Shown: one piece after another, positions 1-8,955 of the stretch
Layout: each line of letters starts with the position of its first letter
Numbering within the stretch: the stretch's first letter is position 1
Source: Pseudosulfitobacter pseudonitzschiae
GTDB lineage: Bacteria; Pseudomonadota; Alphaproteobacteria; Rhodobacterales; Rhodobacteraceae
Direction: 5' to 3'
Length of the DNA: 64,000 bases
Assembly (NCBI RefSeq): GCF_002222635.1
Contig: NZ_CP022415.1
Coordinates: 2,604,001 to 2,668,000 of the forward strand
Notes under the pieces: generated by a model
What the model was told of the DNA's origin: nothing
Seen by the model: the letters and a program-made list of their open reading frames with translations, nothing else
Databases searched by the model: none
Translations under genes and position numbers: made by a program

Positions 1-275
1 TCAACCACTCGAACATCGCACTGCCTGCCTGGCTTGACGGCCCGTTGCGGCGCGTGCTGGTCACCCCCGACATGCACCGCGTCCACCATTCGGTAGACCG
101 CGCCGAACATGACAGCAACTACGGCTTTTCGCTGTCGGTCTGGGACCGTATGTTCGGAACCTACATCGCACAGCCGCAGGGCGGGCACGACGCCATGAAA
201 ACGGGACTGGAATGGCAGGACGACCGCCCTGCCCGCTTTGGCTGGTCACTGGCGCTGCCCTTCGCACGCAAGTGA
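1..275 (+). CDS. Sterol desaturase / fatty acid hydroxylase family protein (C-terminal part)
   Basis: Only the C-terminus is present; the frame is open from base 3 at the window edge, so the start lies outside. The histidine motif HRVHHS followed by a DSNYGF..WDRMFGTY segment is characteristic of the fatty acid hydroxylase superfamily, membrane di-iron enzymes that hydroxylate or desaturate lipids. The stop TGA overlaps the GTG start of the next gene (GTGA), so translation is probably coupled. The substrate cannot be told from this fragment. Confidence 0.85.
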   Translation, partial: NHSNIALPAWLDGPLRRVLVTPDMHRVHHSVDRAEHDSNYGFSLSVWDRMFGTYIAQPQGGHDAMKTGLEWQDDRPARFGWSLALPFARK

Positions 276-892
276 CACTGCGCGGTATCTCCAGCGCCTG
301 CGCACCGCACGGGCTGATGGTGATGGGAGCCAGCGGGGGGCGTGTGCTGGTGGGCTGCGATGTTGGCTTTTGGGATGTGTTCACGGCCAGCGCCGAATAC
401 AGCGATGGTGCGCCCGATCCGGTTGACCGCTGGTCCAAACGCATCATCGAAAGCATCGCCAGCCCCTTGGGGGCCGCCACTGCGTATCCTTCGGACGGGC
501 CGCCCTATGCGCCATTTATTGCTTGGGCGATGGACACGGGTCGATTTTTTCAAAGCCCTGTGGGCATGATGGTACACGATGTCGCGGGCTTGATGATCTC
601 GATCCGGGGGGCTTTGATCTTTGACCACATCCCAGATTTCCCGCCTACCCCCGCGACCAGCCCTTGTGACAGCTGCACCACGAAACCTTGCATTACAGCC
701 TGTCCGGTGGGGGCATTGTCTGCGCAACCGCCCTATGACGTTCCAGCCTGCAAGGGGTATTTGAACACTACAGCAGGCCAGAACTGTATGACCAAAGGCT
801 GCAAGGTACGTCGTGCCTGCCCTGTCAGCCAACGCTTTGACCGACCCTATGCCCAATCCCATTTCCATATGAAAGCATTTCACCCGACATGA
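272..892 (+). CDS. Ferredoxin-like protein with two 4Fe-4S motifs
   Basis: 206 aa from a GTG that overlaps the upstream stop by 4 bp; I prefer it to the upstream in-frame start at 212, which would lie inside the previous gene. Two cysteine clusters sit in the C-terminal third: C132-x2-C135-x4-C140-x3-C144-Pro and C160-x11-C172-x4-C177-x5-C183-Pro. This pattern fits two [4Fe-4S] clusters, the second with unusual spacing. The N-terminal 125 residues match no family I recognise. The stop overlaps the next start (ATGA). A redox-partner role for the neighbouring oxygenase-type protein is inference. Confidence 0.8.
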   Translation: MTLRGISSACAPHGLMVMGASGGRVLVGCDVGFWDVFTASAEYSDGAPDPVDRWSKRIIESIASPLGAATAYPSDGPPYAPFIAWAMDTGRFFQSPVGMMVHDVAGLMISIRGALIFDHIPDFPPTPATSPCDSCTTKPCITACPVGALSAQPPYDVPACKGYLNTTAGQNCMTKGCKVRRACPVSQRFDRPYAQSHFHMKAFHPT

Positions 893-1380
893 CCTGCACC
901 CTGATCCTGATGCGCCATGCCAAATCCGACTGGAACCACGAAGATCTGAGCGATCACGACCGACCCCTGAACCCACGCGGGCGCGACGGGTCCACCGCGA
1001 TGGGCAACTGGCTGCGGGCGCGGGGACATGTGCCGGATGCGGCGCTGGTATCCTCAGCTGCGCGCACGACTGAAACCTTTCAAAGGCTTGGTTTTGACGT
1101 GCCGGTGCAATTTACCACCGATCTTTACCTCAAAAGCAGTGATGTGATGATTGGCGTTCTGCGCAAGGCCACCGCGCCCACGGTTTTGCTGGTGGGCCAC
1201 AACCCCGGCATCGGTGATATGGCGTGGCGGCTTTGTGCCACCCAGCCTGCGCATCCGCGCTATGCCGATTACCCCACCTGCGCGACTCTGGTGGTGCGGT
1301 TCAATGTGGACAGCTGGACAAAAGTCGGCGGGCACTCGGGGCAGCCGTTGGATTTTGCTGTTCCCGGCGATGTGATGTAG
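889..1380 (+). CDS. SixA-like histidine phosphatase family protein
   Basis: 163 aa. The N-terminal RHAKSDW carries the RHG-type catalytic core (Arg9-His10), and the second catalytic histidine is in LLVGHNPG (His104). The short length and the RHAKS variant match the SixA group of phosphohistidine phosphatases rather than phosphoglycerate mutases. The start overlaps the previous stop by 4 bp, so it is the last gene of a three-gene coupled unit. It ends at the hairpin at 1380-1402. The substrate is unknown. Confidence 0.85.
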   Translation: MTCTLILMRHAKSDWNHEDLSDHDRPLNPRGRDGSTAMGNWLRARGHVPDAALVSSAARTTETFQRLGFDVPVQFTTDLYLKSSDVMIGVLRKATAPTVLLVGHNPGIGDMAWRLCATQPAHPRYADYPTCATLVVRFNVDSWTKVGGHSGQPLDFAVPGDVM

Positions 1381-1402
1381 GCGGCACCCGTAGGGTGCCG
1401 CC
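1380..1402. terminator. Bidirectional hairpin between the SixA-like gene and aapP
   Basis: A perfect 10-bp stem (1380-1389 with 1393-1402) and a 3-nt loop lie between two convergent genes. There is no long T-run, so termination strength is uncertain. Confidence 0.6.
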
Positions 1403-1411
1403 ACAGCCGTC

Positions 1412-2191
1412 TTAGTGACCTAGGATTTGGCTAAGGAACAACTGGGTCCGTGGCGATTGCGGGTTGTTGAAGAACTCTTCGGGTTCGTTCTGTTCCACGA
1501 TCTGGCCTTGGTCCATAAAGATCACGCGGTTCGCCACCTGACGGGCAAAGCCCATCTCGTGTGTGACGCACAGCATGGTCATGCCTTCTTCGGCAAGCTC
1601 GATCATGGTGTCCAGCACCTCTTTGATCATCTCGGGGTCCAGCGCCGATGTGGGTTCATCAAACAGCATGATGCGCGGACGCATACACAGGCTGCGGGCG
1701 ATGGCCACACGTTGTTGCTGGCCGCCCGACAACTGGCCGGGGTATTTGTCGGCCTGATCGGGGATCTTCACCTTTTCCAGGAAATGCATCGCCGTTTCTT
1801 CGGCGTCTTTCTTGGGCGTCTTGCGCACCCAGATCGGGGCCAGCGTACAGTTTTCCAGAATGGTCAGATGCGGGAACAGGTTGAAATGCTGAAAGCACAT
1901 GCCAACTTCCGACCGGATCTTGTCGATGTTCTTGATATCCGAGGACAGCAGTGTGCCATCCACTTCAATCGACCCTTTCTGATGCTCTTCCAGCGCGTTG
2001 ATACAGCGGATCAGCGTCGATTTTCCCGACCCCGAAGGGCCGCAGATCACGATGCGTTCACCGCGATTGACCGTCAGGTCAATGTCGCGCAGGACGTGAA
2101 AAGATCCGTACCATTTGTTCATGTTCCGGATCGAAATCGCCACCTCGTCAGAGACAGCCATTTGGGCGGGGGTCATTACGGTTTCAGTCAT
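1412..2191 (-). CDS. aapP: General L-amino acid ABC transporter, ATP-binding protein
   Basis: 259 aa cytoplasmic ATPase of the polar amino acid uptake family. It has Walker [10 protein letters not shown] (51-59), the ABC signature LSGGQ (154-158), Walker [11 protein letters not shown] and the H-loop in CVTHEMG. It is the last gene of the aapJQMP order, 15 bp after aapM, which is how the general L-amino acid permease is arranged in rhizobia and Roseobacters. It powers uptake of a broad range of L-amino acids. Confidence 0.93.
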   Translation of the reverse strand: MTETVMTPAQMAVSDEVAISIRNMNKWYGSFHVLRDIDLTVNRGERIVICGPSGSGKSTLIRCINALEEHQKGSIEVDGTLLSSDIKNIDKIRSEVGMCFQHFNLFPHLTILENCTLAPIWVRKTPKKDAEETAMHFLEKVKIPDQADKYPGQLSGGQQQRVAIARSLCMRPRIMLFDEPTSALDPEMIKEVLDTMIELAEEGMTMLCVTHEMGFARQVANRVIFMDQGQIVEQNEPEEFFNNPQSPRTQLFLSQILGH

Positions 2192-2206
2192 GTCTGAACC
2201 TTTCTC

Positions 2207-3505
2207 TTAACGGTGGTCTGTCGCAAGACGGCGTTCCAGCCACTGCGAATATTGCGAAATGCCATAGCAAACGACAAAGAACAGCAGCGCGGCAAAGCCC
2301 AGCAGTTCCCAGTAGACGCCGTTCCAGTCGGTCGAGGCGAGGATCGGCCCACGGATCATGCCGACAAGGTCGAACATCGAGATCACCGAGACCAGCGTGG
2401 TGTCCTTGAACAGGCCCACCGCGATGTTCACGATACCGGGGATCGAGATTTTCAGCGCCTGCGGCAGGATGATCAGGCGCATGGCCTGCGCGTAGTCCAG
2501 CCCCAGACTGTCTGCGGCCTCGTACTGGCCCTTGGGCAAAGCCGCCAGACCACCACGGATCACCTCGGCGATATAGGCCGAAGAGAACATGGTGATCATG
2601 ATGACCACACGCAGGAACAGATCAACCGTCGATTCAGGCGGGAAGAAATAGGCCAGCATCACGCTTGCCACGAACAGCAAGGTGATCAGCGGCACACCGC
2701 GTATGAATTCGATGAACACGACGCTGACCCATTTGATCAGCGGCATCGAGGATTGCCGCCCCAGCGCCAATGCGATGCCGATGGGCACCGACAGCGACAC
2801 ACAGGAGACACCCAGCATAAAGTTCAGCATGTAGCCACCCAGATCGCGGCTCGGCACGGCTGCCAGCAGCGACGTGGGGCCCGATGTCCATTCGACCAGA
2901 TAGCCGCCCAGAAACCACACCGCAACTGCCGCCGCCACGCCGCCGAAAAAGCCGCCCGCAAAGTTTTGGGTGACCAGACGGGCATAGACGAGGTAGCCGA
3001 GAATAAAGCCGATCAGCGCAACAACCGGCACCAGAACCGGACCGCCCCAGATCAACCAATAGGCCAGAAAGGGAAAGATCGCTGTAAAGATCAGCAGCTT
3101 GCGTGGCAGGTCAAAGAACAGCACCGGCGCCGCCGCAAGGAAGAACAGCAAAAAGGTCAGCGTCGGGCGCCAGTACTCCTCGGAAGGATATTTGAAGCCA
3201 AAGAAAAGCTGGCTCCAACGGTCAACCAGAACGGCAAAGCAACCGCCGGTTTCACCCGCCAGAATCTCGCGACACTCGGTCAGGCTGTTTGCATTCCATA
3301 CACCGTTCAGCAACCACGGCAGGATTGCCGACAACACCAGATAGATCACATAGAGCGAAACCAGTGTCAGCAGTGTGTTGGCAGGGGTGGCAAACAGGTT
3401 CTCCCGTCCCCATTTATAAACGCCGCGCTCTGCCACGGGCGGTTCCGCCTGCGGCAATGTTGTTTCACGCACAAAGCGGATGGATTCTGCATGTGTGTCT
3501 GACAT
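2207..3505 (-). CDS. aapM: General L-amino acid ABC transporter, permease AapM
   Basis: 432 aa polytopic inner-membrane protein. The permease domain in the C-terminal half contains the EAA loop (about residues 329-348, EAADSLGLDYAQAMRL) that contacts the ATPase. The extra N-terminal membrane segments and length over 400 aa are typical of AapQ/AapM and unlike ordinary HisQ/HisM permeases. It lies 3 bp after aapQ and probably forms a heterodimeric channel with it. Confidence 0.92.
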   Translation of the reverse strand: MSDTHAESIRFVRETTLPQAEPPVAERGVYKWGRENLFATPANTLLTLVSLYVIYLVLSAILPWLLNGVWNANSLTECREILAGETGGCFAVLVDRWSQLFFGFKYPSEEYWRPTLTFLLFFLAAAPVLFFDLPRKLLIFTAIFPFLAYWLIWGGPVLVPVVALIGFILGYLVYARLVTQNFAGGFFGGVAAAVAVWFLGGYLVEWTSGPTSLLAAVPSRDLGGYMLNFMLGVSCVSLSVPIGIALALGRQSSMPLIKWVSVVFIEFIRGVPLITLLFVASVMLAYFFPPESTVDLFLRVVIMITMFSSAYIAEVIRGGLAALPKGQYEAADSLGLDYAQAMRLIILPQALKISIPGIVNIAVGLFKDTTLVSVISMFDLVGMIRGPILASTDWNGVYWELLGFAALLFFVVCYGISQYSQWLERRLATDHR

Positions 3506-3508
3506 GGC

Positions 3509-4747
3509 TCAGCGCTCCTTCAGCTTCATTGTGTTGTTGTAGACGTTCATGAACGCCGAGATCAGCAACGAGATGATGAGATAGAACAGCATCAACAACA
3601 AAACGCATTCAATCGCGCGGCCCGTCTGATTCAGGGTGATCCCGCCAAGCGTCGCGGTGATGTCGGCATAGCCAACGGCGATGGCCAGTGACGAGTTTTT
3701 GGTGATGTTCAGGTACTGCGAAATTAGCGGTGGAATGATCACCCGCAACGCTTGCGGCAGCACAACAAGGCTCATGACACGGCGCGGACGCAGGCCAAGG
3801 GCGGCTGCGGCTTCGGTCTGGCCCTTGGACACCGCCTGAATACCCGCACGAACGTTTTCCGCAATAAAGGCACCGGTGTAGATCGACAGGGCAAACCACA
3901 GCGCGATCAGTGGACCGCCAATTTTCAAGCCTCCCTGGAAGTTGAAGCCGCGCAGTGCTGGGGTATCCCATTGCAAGCCCAAAGCGAACAGCACGATGAT
4001 GACCGGCACAAACCAGATAGCAAGGTTCAGCCACAGAGTTTTGGGGCGCACTCCGGTCGCTGCCTGTTTGGCATTGGCAGAGGCTGACACCGCGCGCGTC
4101 GCGATCAGCGACCCCACCAGCACCGCGATAACCAACAGCCAGTTCAGCGCGCCATTGCCTTCGGCACCAAAGCCGCGTGTGAAATACGGGCCCGGAATGT
4201 AAACGCCACGGTTGGTAAAGGCCGCAAGGTTGAACAACATCGAACTGTCAGAGTCGTCTCCCCGAAACGCGCTGGGTGCTGGCAGCACCGCCGTCATGAT
4301 GGTGAAGATAATGATGATCCAGATCAGCACCGGAATGTTGCGGAAAATCTCGACGTAAAAGGCCATGAGCTTGCGCACCAGCCAGTTCGGCGACAACCGC
4401 AGAACACCCGCAAGAACCCCAAAGATCGTGGCGGTTATACAGGCCAGAAAGGCGACCAGCAGCGTATTGAGGATGCCGACAATCGCCGCCCGCCAGTTGG
4501 TGGACTGGCTGGTATATTCAATCAGCGTCTGGTTGATGTCATATCCGGCAGTGTTGCCCAGAAAGCTGTAGGAAATATTCAAACCCGCGGCGCGCAAGTT
4601 GGCGGCGACGTTTGAATAAAGATACAAAAAGCACAGCGCCAGAACAATTGCCGCAATCGCCTGCAAGGTCAGCGAGCGATAGCGCGAATCGTACAGCAGC
4701 ATAGAAGGTCGGAACGCACCCTTTGGGGGGTCGGTGAGTGTTGTCAT
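3509..4747 (-). CDS. aapQ: General L-amino acid ABC transporter, permease AapQ
   Basis: 412 aa polytopic permease. The EAA loop begins near residue 312 (EAAAALGLRPRRVMSLVVLPQ). Its length, with a large insert between the first membrane segments, matches AapQ. It follows aapJ after a 143-bp gap that contains a 13-bp hairpin, and is followed 3 bp later by aapM. Confidence 0.92.
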   Translation of the reverse strand: MTTLTDPPKGAFRPSMLLYDSRYRSLTLQAIAAIVLALCFLYLYSNVAANLRAAGLNISYSFLGNTAGYDINQTLIEYTSQSTNWRAAIVGILNTLLVAFLACITATIFGVLAGVLRLSPNWLVRKLMAFYVEIFRNIPVLIWIIIIFTIMTAVLPAPSAFRGDDSDSSMLFNLAAFTNRGVYIPGPYFTRGFGAEGNGALNWLLVIAVLVGSLIATRAVSASANAKQAATGVRPKTLWLNLAIWFVPVIIVLFALGLQWDTPALRGFNFQGGLKIGGPLIALWFALSIYTGAFIAENVRAGIQAVSKGQTEAAAALGLRPRRVMSLVVLPQALRVIIPPLISQYLNITKNSSLAIAVGYADITATLGGITLNQTGRAIECVLLLMLFYLIISLLISAFMNVYNNTMKLKER

Positions 4748-4848
4748 GAAACTGTTCCCTGTGTCCCGCGCCTGTGATGGTGCATCTTGTGATGCTTATA
4801 TCGGCCGGTTCGTTTTTTTAGTTTGGCACCAAAATCATGCCGGTTGCG

Positions 4849-4879
4849 CGAAGGGCGCGGGAGTGTCCCGCGCCCTTCG
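4849..4879 (-). terminator. Intercistronic hairpin downstream of aapJ
   Basis: A 13-bp perfect stem (4849-4861 with 4867-4879) with a 5-nt loop, 12 nt past the aapJ stop. No T-run follows in the direction of transcription. It more likely stabilises the aapJ message or partly attenuates into aapQ, giving an excess of binding protein over membrane subunits, than fully terminates. Confidence 0.6.
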
Positions 4880-4890
4880 GCGTTTTGGAT

Positions 4891-5907
4891 TTAGCGGAAA
4901 GGAGGCGAATAGAGCAAGCCGCCGTTTGTCCACTGTGCGTTCAGGCCACGGGCCAGACCGATGGGTGTTTCTTCGCCGATGTTCTTGGCAAAGATTTCAC
5001 CATAGTTGCCGCCGACCGCAATGGCTTTTGCCCCCCAGTCCGCATCAAGGCCCATCATTTCACCAAGCGTACCTTCGGTGCCAAGCAGACGCTTGATCTC
5101 GGGGTTGTTGGTGCTGGTGCCGATTTCACTGACATTGGCCGATGTTACACCCAGCTCTTCTGCTGCGATCAGTGCGTTCAGCGTCCAACGAACCACGTCG
5201 CCCCATTCGTCATCGCCGTGACGGACCAGTGGGCCCAGCGGCTCTTTCGAAATGATTTCGGGCAGCAGGGTGTGATCGCCGGGTGCTTCGAATGTGGCAC
5301 GTGTTGAGGCCAGACCCGATGCGTCGGTTGTGTAAACGTCACATGCGCCAGCCAGATATTGCTGCTGGCCTTCTGCGTTGGTTTCAACGGGCACGGGCTC
5401 ATAGCTGATGTTGTTGGTGCGGAAGAAATCCGCAAGGTTCAGCTCGGTTGTTGTACCGGTTTGGATGCAGACGGTCGCGCCGTCCAGATCTTTGGCCGAA
5501 GACACACCCAGCGCCTTGGGCACCATGAAGCCTTGACCGTCATAGTAGTTTACGCCGACGAAGGTGAACTTCAGGTCGACATCGCGCGAGAAGGTCCATG
5601 TAGTGTTACGGGCCAGCATATCGATTTCGCCCGAGGACAGCGCGGTAAAGCGTGTTTTACCTGTCGTCGGAACGAATTCAACGGCGTTGCCGTCACCCAG
5701 AACTGCAGCTGCAACTGCGCGGCATACAGAAACGTCGAAACCTTCCCAGTTGCCGTCCGCGTCGGGAGCAGCAAAGCCCACCAGACCTGTCGTTACGCCG
5801 CAGTTCAGTTTGCCGCGCGCTTTGACATCATCCAGTGTGCCAGCTGCTGCGGCACCGGCCGCAAGGCCAGCCACGGTCAACGCGCCAAAAATTACTGATT
5901 TTTTCAT
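4891..5907 (-). CDS. aapJ: General L-amino acid ABC transporter, periplasmic binding protein
   Basis: 338 aa. A typical Sec signal peptide (MKKSVIFGALTVAGLAAGAAAA) is followed by a mature protein starting near GTLDDVKARGKLNCGV, the family 3 solute-binding fold. Motifs such as GFDVSVCRAVAAAVLGD and RFTALSSGEIDML are those of AapJ/BztA-type amino acid receptors. It is the first gene of the aap operon. The leader (5908-6000) has small hairpins at 5950-5966 and 5979-5994. Confidence 0.92.
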   Translation of the reverse strand: MKKSVIFGALTVAGLAAGAAAAGTLDDVKARGKLNCGVTTGLVGFAAPDADGNWEGFDVSVCRAVAAAVLGDGNAVEFVPTTGKTRFTALSSGEIDMLARNTTWTFSRDVDLKFTFVGVNYYDGQGFMVPKALGVSSAKDLDGATVCIQTGTTTELNLADFFRTNNISYEPVPVETNAEGQQQYLAGACDVYTTDASGLASTRATFEAPGDHTLLPEIISKEPLGPLVRHGDDEWGDVVRWTLNALIAAEELGVTSANVSEIGTSTNNPEIKRLLGTEGTLGEMMGLDADWGAKAIAVGGNYGEIFAKNIGEETPIGLARGLNAQWTNGGLLYSPPFR

Positions 5908-5978
5908 TGTTACCTCTTCCTGATTTTCCGCCCCGTACGAGCGGTTCGACCGGCTTTTGCAGCCGGAGGCGATATAAA

Positions 5979-5994
5979 CAGGGGTATGCCCCTG
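5979..5994 (-). other. Small hairpins in the aapJ leader
   Basis: Perfect 6-bp stem CAGGGG/CCCCTG with a 4-nt loop, and a second 6-bp stem (CCGGCT/AGCCGG) at 5950-5966. Both lie between aapJ and the upstream ATP12 gene. They could end the ATP12 transcript or belong to the aapJ 5' leader; the sequence does not decide. Confidence 0.35.
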
Positions 5995-6102
5995 CCGATA
6001 GGGATCAGTGTGCTAGGATTCATCTTCATACGTCAAGAGCAGGATCACGGAAAACGATGGATCGAAACCGCCAAATGCCTATGTTTTTTGCGCGCGGCAA
6101 AA

Positions 6103-6816
6103 TCAGCCAGCGCGATGGGCGTCCACAAAGGATTTTGCGTGTAAAAACGAGGCCTTCTTGATCGCAGCATGGGCGTCGGCTTCGTCGTCATTACCCCAGA
6201 ATTCGGCCTGCCATTCCTCGTCCAGACGCGACAAATGCCACAATTCTGATATTGCCCTAGCGTCATGCAAGGCGGCAAAACCGATGATCAGCGACCCCGA
6301 CAAGCTGACGAGATCGTGAAATCCCGTCAATTCAAACGGGTCCAGCGCATGCGTTCTGCGCGCCAGTACCTCCAACGCTAGCGGATCTTGCGGCACATGC
6401 ATCACGCCCTGCAAGGTCGTCAAATGCACATCCAGTGCGACCTGCGCCCAATCCAGCATCGGATCCCAGTTTTCGATCTGTCGCGCGACCAGCCCTTCGG
6501 GATTGGCCGCGCGATAGCACAGCAGATCGGCATCGCCATATGCGGCAACCAGATCGGCCACTTCTGCGTGTTGGACGCGCACCTTGTCGATGGCGGCATT
6601 GGCGCTGCGGGTAAAGGGCATGGTCATCGGGTCCACGGTGCCCTCTTGCGCGGCCCATTCATCGGCAATCGCTTGCGCCATCGTGCGCGACGGCACCACC
6701 AAGGGCGCCTTGGCCGGTGTCTTGACCGAACGCCCGTCTAATGCCACGCCAAAGCCGCCCTCGGTTTCGGTCACGTCGGACTTGGTCCAGAACTTCTTTT
6801 GCTTCCACTCGCTCAT
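6103..6816 (-). CDS. ATP12 family F1-ATPase assembly chaperone
   Basis: 237 aa. The sequence (MSEWKQKKFW..., the ALDGRSVKTPAKAPLVVPS segment, IADEWAAQ, and a C-terminal GSLIIGFAAL) matches the ATP12 chaperone family, which binds the F1 alpha subunit during ATP synthase assembly in mitochondria and alphaproteobacteria. I chose the ATG at 6816 because it overlaps the upstream HAD stop by 4 bp; the in-frame start at 6831 would extend into that gene. Confidence 0.88.
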   Translation of the reverse strand: MSEWKQKKFWTKSDVTETEGGFGVALDGRSVKTPAKAPLVVPSRTMAQAIADEWAAQEGTVDPMTMPFTRSANAAIDKVRVQHAEVADLVAAYGDADLLCYRAANPEGLVARQIENWDPMLDWAQVALDVHLTTLQGVMHVPQDPLALEVLARRTHALDPFELTGFHDLVSLSGSLIIGFAALHDARAISELWHLSRLDEEWQAEFWGNDDEADAHAAIKKASFLHAKSFVDAHRAG

Positions 6817-7496
6817 ACGGGCAGGCTCCAATGGGTGTTGATCGTGCTGTGCAGGGCATCAAAGTCCTGCACAATATGGGTCGCCGCCGTCAGCGCAACC
6901 GGAGCATGATAGCCCCACGTAACGCCGATGCCCGTAACCCCAGCGGTGTGGGCCATATCCATGTCAAAGCTGGTATCACCAACCATTACCGCATCGGCGG
7001 CATCAACGCCCGCCTCAGCAAGGGCGGTGTGGACCATCGAAGGATGTGGCTTGGACGGGTGGAAATCGGCGCACTGGCGGGTGACAAACATCCGCTCCAG
7101 CCCGTGTGCCTCGATCAGCGCATCAAGACCGCGTTTGGATTTGCCGGTGGCGACGCCAAGTAGAATATCATCGTTTTGGTGCAGCTTTTGCAACGTCTCA
7201 CGCGCACCCGGATAAAGCGGAGAGGCCTCAGCCGCCCCGTGCGTTTCGCGCAGATGCGCATAGCTGTCCTTATACCCCTGCACCAGCGCGCTATGCTGCA
7301 CCCCTGTCAGTGTCGGTGCCAGCAGCGGCACGCCCACGGTCAGCGACAGGCCCACAATGCCAAGGATCGCCTCCCGGGTGGGGGCCTTGGCCCCCAGCGC
7401 CTGAAACGCCATCGTCATCGAGGCCACGATGTGCCCCTGACTGTCGACCAGCGTGCCATCAACATCAAAGATCACCAACCGCAACGGGGTCGTCAT
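6813..7496 (-). CDS. HAD-superfamily phosphatase (phosphoglycolate phosphatase-like)
   Basis: 227 aa. HAD motif I is FDVDGTLVD (Asp11, Asp13), motif II lies in VATGKSKRG, and motif IV is VMVGDTSFDMDMA. The helical cap after motif I fits the Gph/PGP-like subfamily. It is coupled to the RluA-type synthase upstream and to ATP12 downstream by 4-bp overlaps. The exact substrate is not deducible. Confidence 0.87.
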   Translation of the reverse strand: MTTPLRLVIFDVDGTLVDSQGHIVASMTMAFQALGAKAPTREAILGIVGLSLTVGVPLLAPTLTGVQHSALVQGYKDSYAHLRETHGAAEASPLYPGARETLQKLHQNDDILLGVATGKSKRGLDALIEAHGLERMFVTRQCADFHPSKPHPSMVHTALAEAGVDAADAVMVGDTSFDMDMAHTAGVTGIGVTWGYHAPVALTAATHIVQDFDALHSTINTHWSLPV

Positions 7497-8536
7497 TTCA
7501 ACGTCTCGAAAGGGTCTTCTGCTGCCAGATCTTCGGTCCAGCCAAAGGTTTCCCAGCTGTGGGCCATATGGTCGGGCAATTCCGCCGTGACCGTGATCAC
7601 TTTGCGGGTTTCGGGATGTTCAAACCGCATCATCCGCGCGTGCAGGTGCAACTTCTTCGAGATAACCCCGCCCAGTTGCGCGCCCCAGCCGTCGCCCATA
7701 TTTTCCTGACCAGAGCCACCGTATTTGCCGTCACCGACAATCGGGTGACCCACTTCGGCCATATGCGCGCGCAATTGGTGGGTGCGGCCTGTCACCGGCT
7801 CCAGCGCGATCCATGACGCACGCGACCCGACACGAAACAGCGTGGCATAAAGCGTATGGGCCCGTTTTGCGCCCGGTGTGCTGTCGACATCGCGTGGATG
7901 CACGGCGATCATCTTTTCGCCCTCGCCGCCTTTGCCGTGGCCGCCTGCCTTGACCAATCCGTATCTGATTTCACCCAGATAGGGCGTCGGTACGCCGGCC
8001 ACGATGGCCCAATAAATCTTGCGCGTTTCGCGGTGCCGCATCGACGCTGTCAGCGCCTTGGCCGCCAGCCGCGTTCGCGCCAGCAGCAGCACGCCCGAAG
8101 TGTCCCGATCCAGCCGGTGAACAAGGCGCGGTTTTTCGTCCAGATCAAACATCAACGCGTCAGACAGCGCATCAACATGGCGGTCCGCCTGCCCCGATCC
8201 GCCCTGCACTGCCAAACCGGGAGGTTTGTTCAGCGCGATCACGTGATCATCGCGGTAGATCACGCAATTGCGGATCATCTTGGCATCCGCATCGGACACG
8301 CGCGTACGCTGGATGACCGGCGCGGACTCGTCCGGCAGCGGCGGAATGCGCACCTGTTGTCCTTCTTGCAGACGGGTTGAGGATTTCACCCGCCCGCCAT
8401 CGACGCGAATTTCGCCCTTGCGGCAATATTTTTCGATCATACCCTGGCTTACCTGTGGAAAGCGGCGCTTCATCCAGCGGTCAAGGCGTTGGTCGCCCTC
8501 GTCGCTGCCCACGGTGACAGTTTGAACACGGCTCAT
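7493..8536 (-). CDS. RluA-family pseudouridine synthase (RluC/RluD type)
   Basis: 347 aa. An N-terminal S4 RNA-binding domain (about 13-60) is followed by the catalytic domain with HRLDRDTSG (140-148; nucleophile Asp143) and LEPVTGRTHQLRAHM. The architecture and length fit RluC or RluD, which modify 23S rRNA. The start at ATG 8536 overlaps the crcB stop by 4 bp; an earlier in-frame start at 8590 would lie inside crcB. Confidence 0.9.
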   Translation of the reverse strand: MSRVQTVTVGSDEGDQRLDRWMKRRFPQVSQGMIEKYCRKGEIRVDGGRVKSSTRLQEGQQVRIPPLPDESAPVIQRTRVSDADAKMIRNCVIYRDDHVIALNKPPGLAVQGGSGQADRHVDALSDALMFDLDEKPRLVHRLDRDTSGVLLLARTRLAAKALTASMRHRETRKIYWAIVAGVPTPYLGEIRYGLVKAGGHGKGGEGEKMIAVHPRDVDSTPGAKRAHTLYATLFRVGSRASWIALEPVTGRTHQLRAHMAEVGHPIVGDGKYGGSGQENMGDGWGAQLGGVISKKLHLHARMMRFEHPETRKVITVTAELPDHMAHSWETFGWTEDLAAEDPFETLK

Positions 8537-8913
8537 ACAAAAGCTCCTCGGGCAAGTATCATGCCCAGCATCAGGCCCAGCACCGAACACCCCACAGACA
8601 GGGTGACATAGGCAGCGGCAAGACCGAGCTGGCCCCGCTCGATCAGGCCAACGGTTTCCAGCGAAAAGGCGGAAAATGTGGTGAACCCGCCCAACAGCCC
8701 TGTCATCACCAAGGGTGACAGATGCGTCAGCCCCCGATTAGCCGCAACCACCACAAAAACCCCCATCAGAAACGATCCGAGGACGTTCACCCCGATGATC
8801 GCAAGGGGGAATTGGGTGGCACCGGCCACGCGCATCACGGCCACGCCAAACAAATAGCGCAGACTGGCACCGAGGGCACCGCCGAAAGCAACAAGGGTTA
8901 GGGTCAAGATCAT
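8533..8913 (-). CDS. crcB: Fluoride channel CrcB/Fluc
   Basis: 126 aa with four predicted membrane helices. Family signatures include GGALGASLRYLFG at the N-terminus and GLLGGFTTFSAFSLE near the centre. The family exports fluoride as a dual-topology dimer. It is the first gene of a run of four overlapping genes (crcB, rlu, HAD, ATP12). I saw no clear fluoride riboswitch in the 42-bp gap before it. Confidence 0.92.
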   Translation of the reverse strand: MILTLTLVAFGGALGASLRYLFGVAVMRVAGATQFPLAIIGVNVLGSFLMGVFVVVAANRGLTHLSPLVMTGLLGGFTTFSAFSLETVGLIERGQLGLAAAYVTLSVGCSVLGLMLGMILARGAFV

Positions 8914-8955
8914 GGCGCGTCCATCGCGCGGCCACGCGCCAGAGTCAAGTTTTCC

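Noticed and set aside
8914-8955. Fluoride riboswitch upstream of crcB
   Set aside because: The gap is only 42 bp, too short for the full aptamer, and I see no matching motif.
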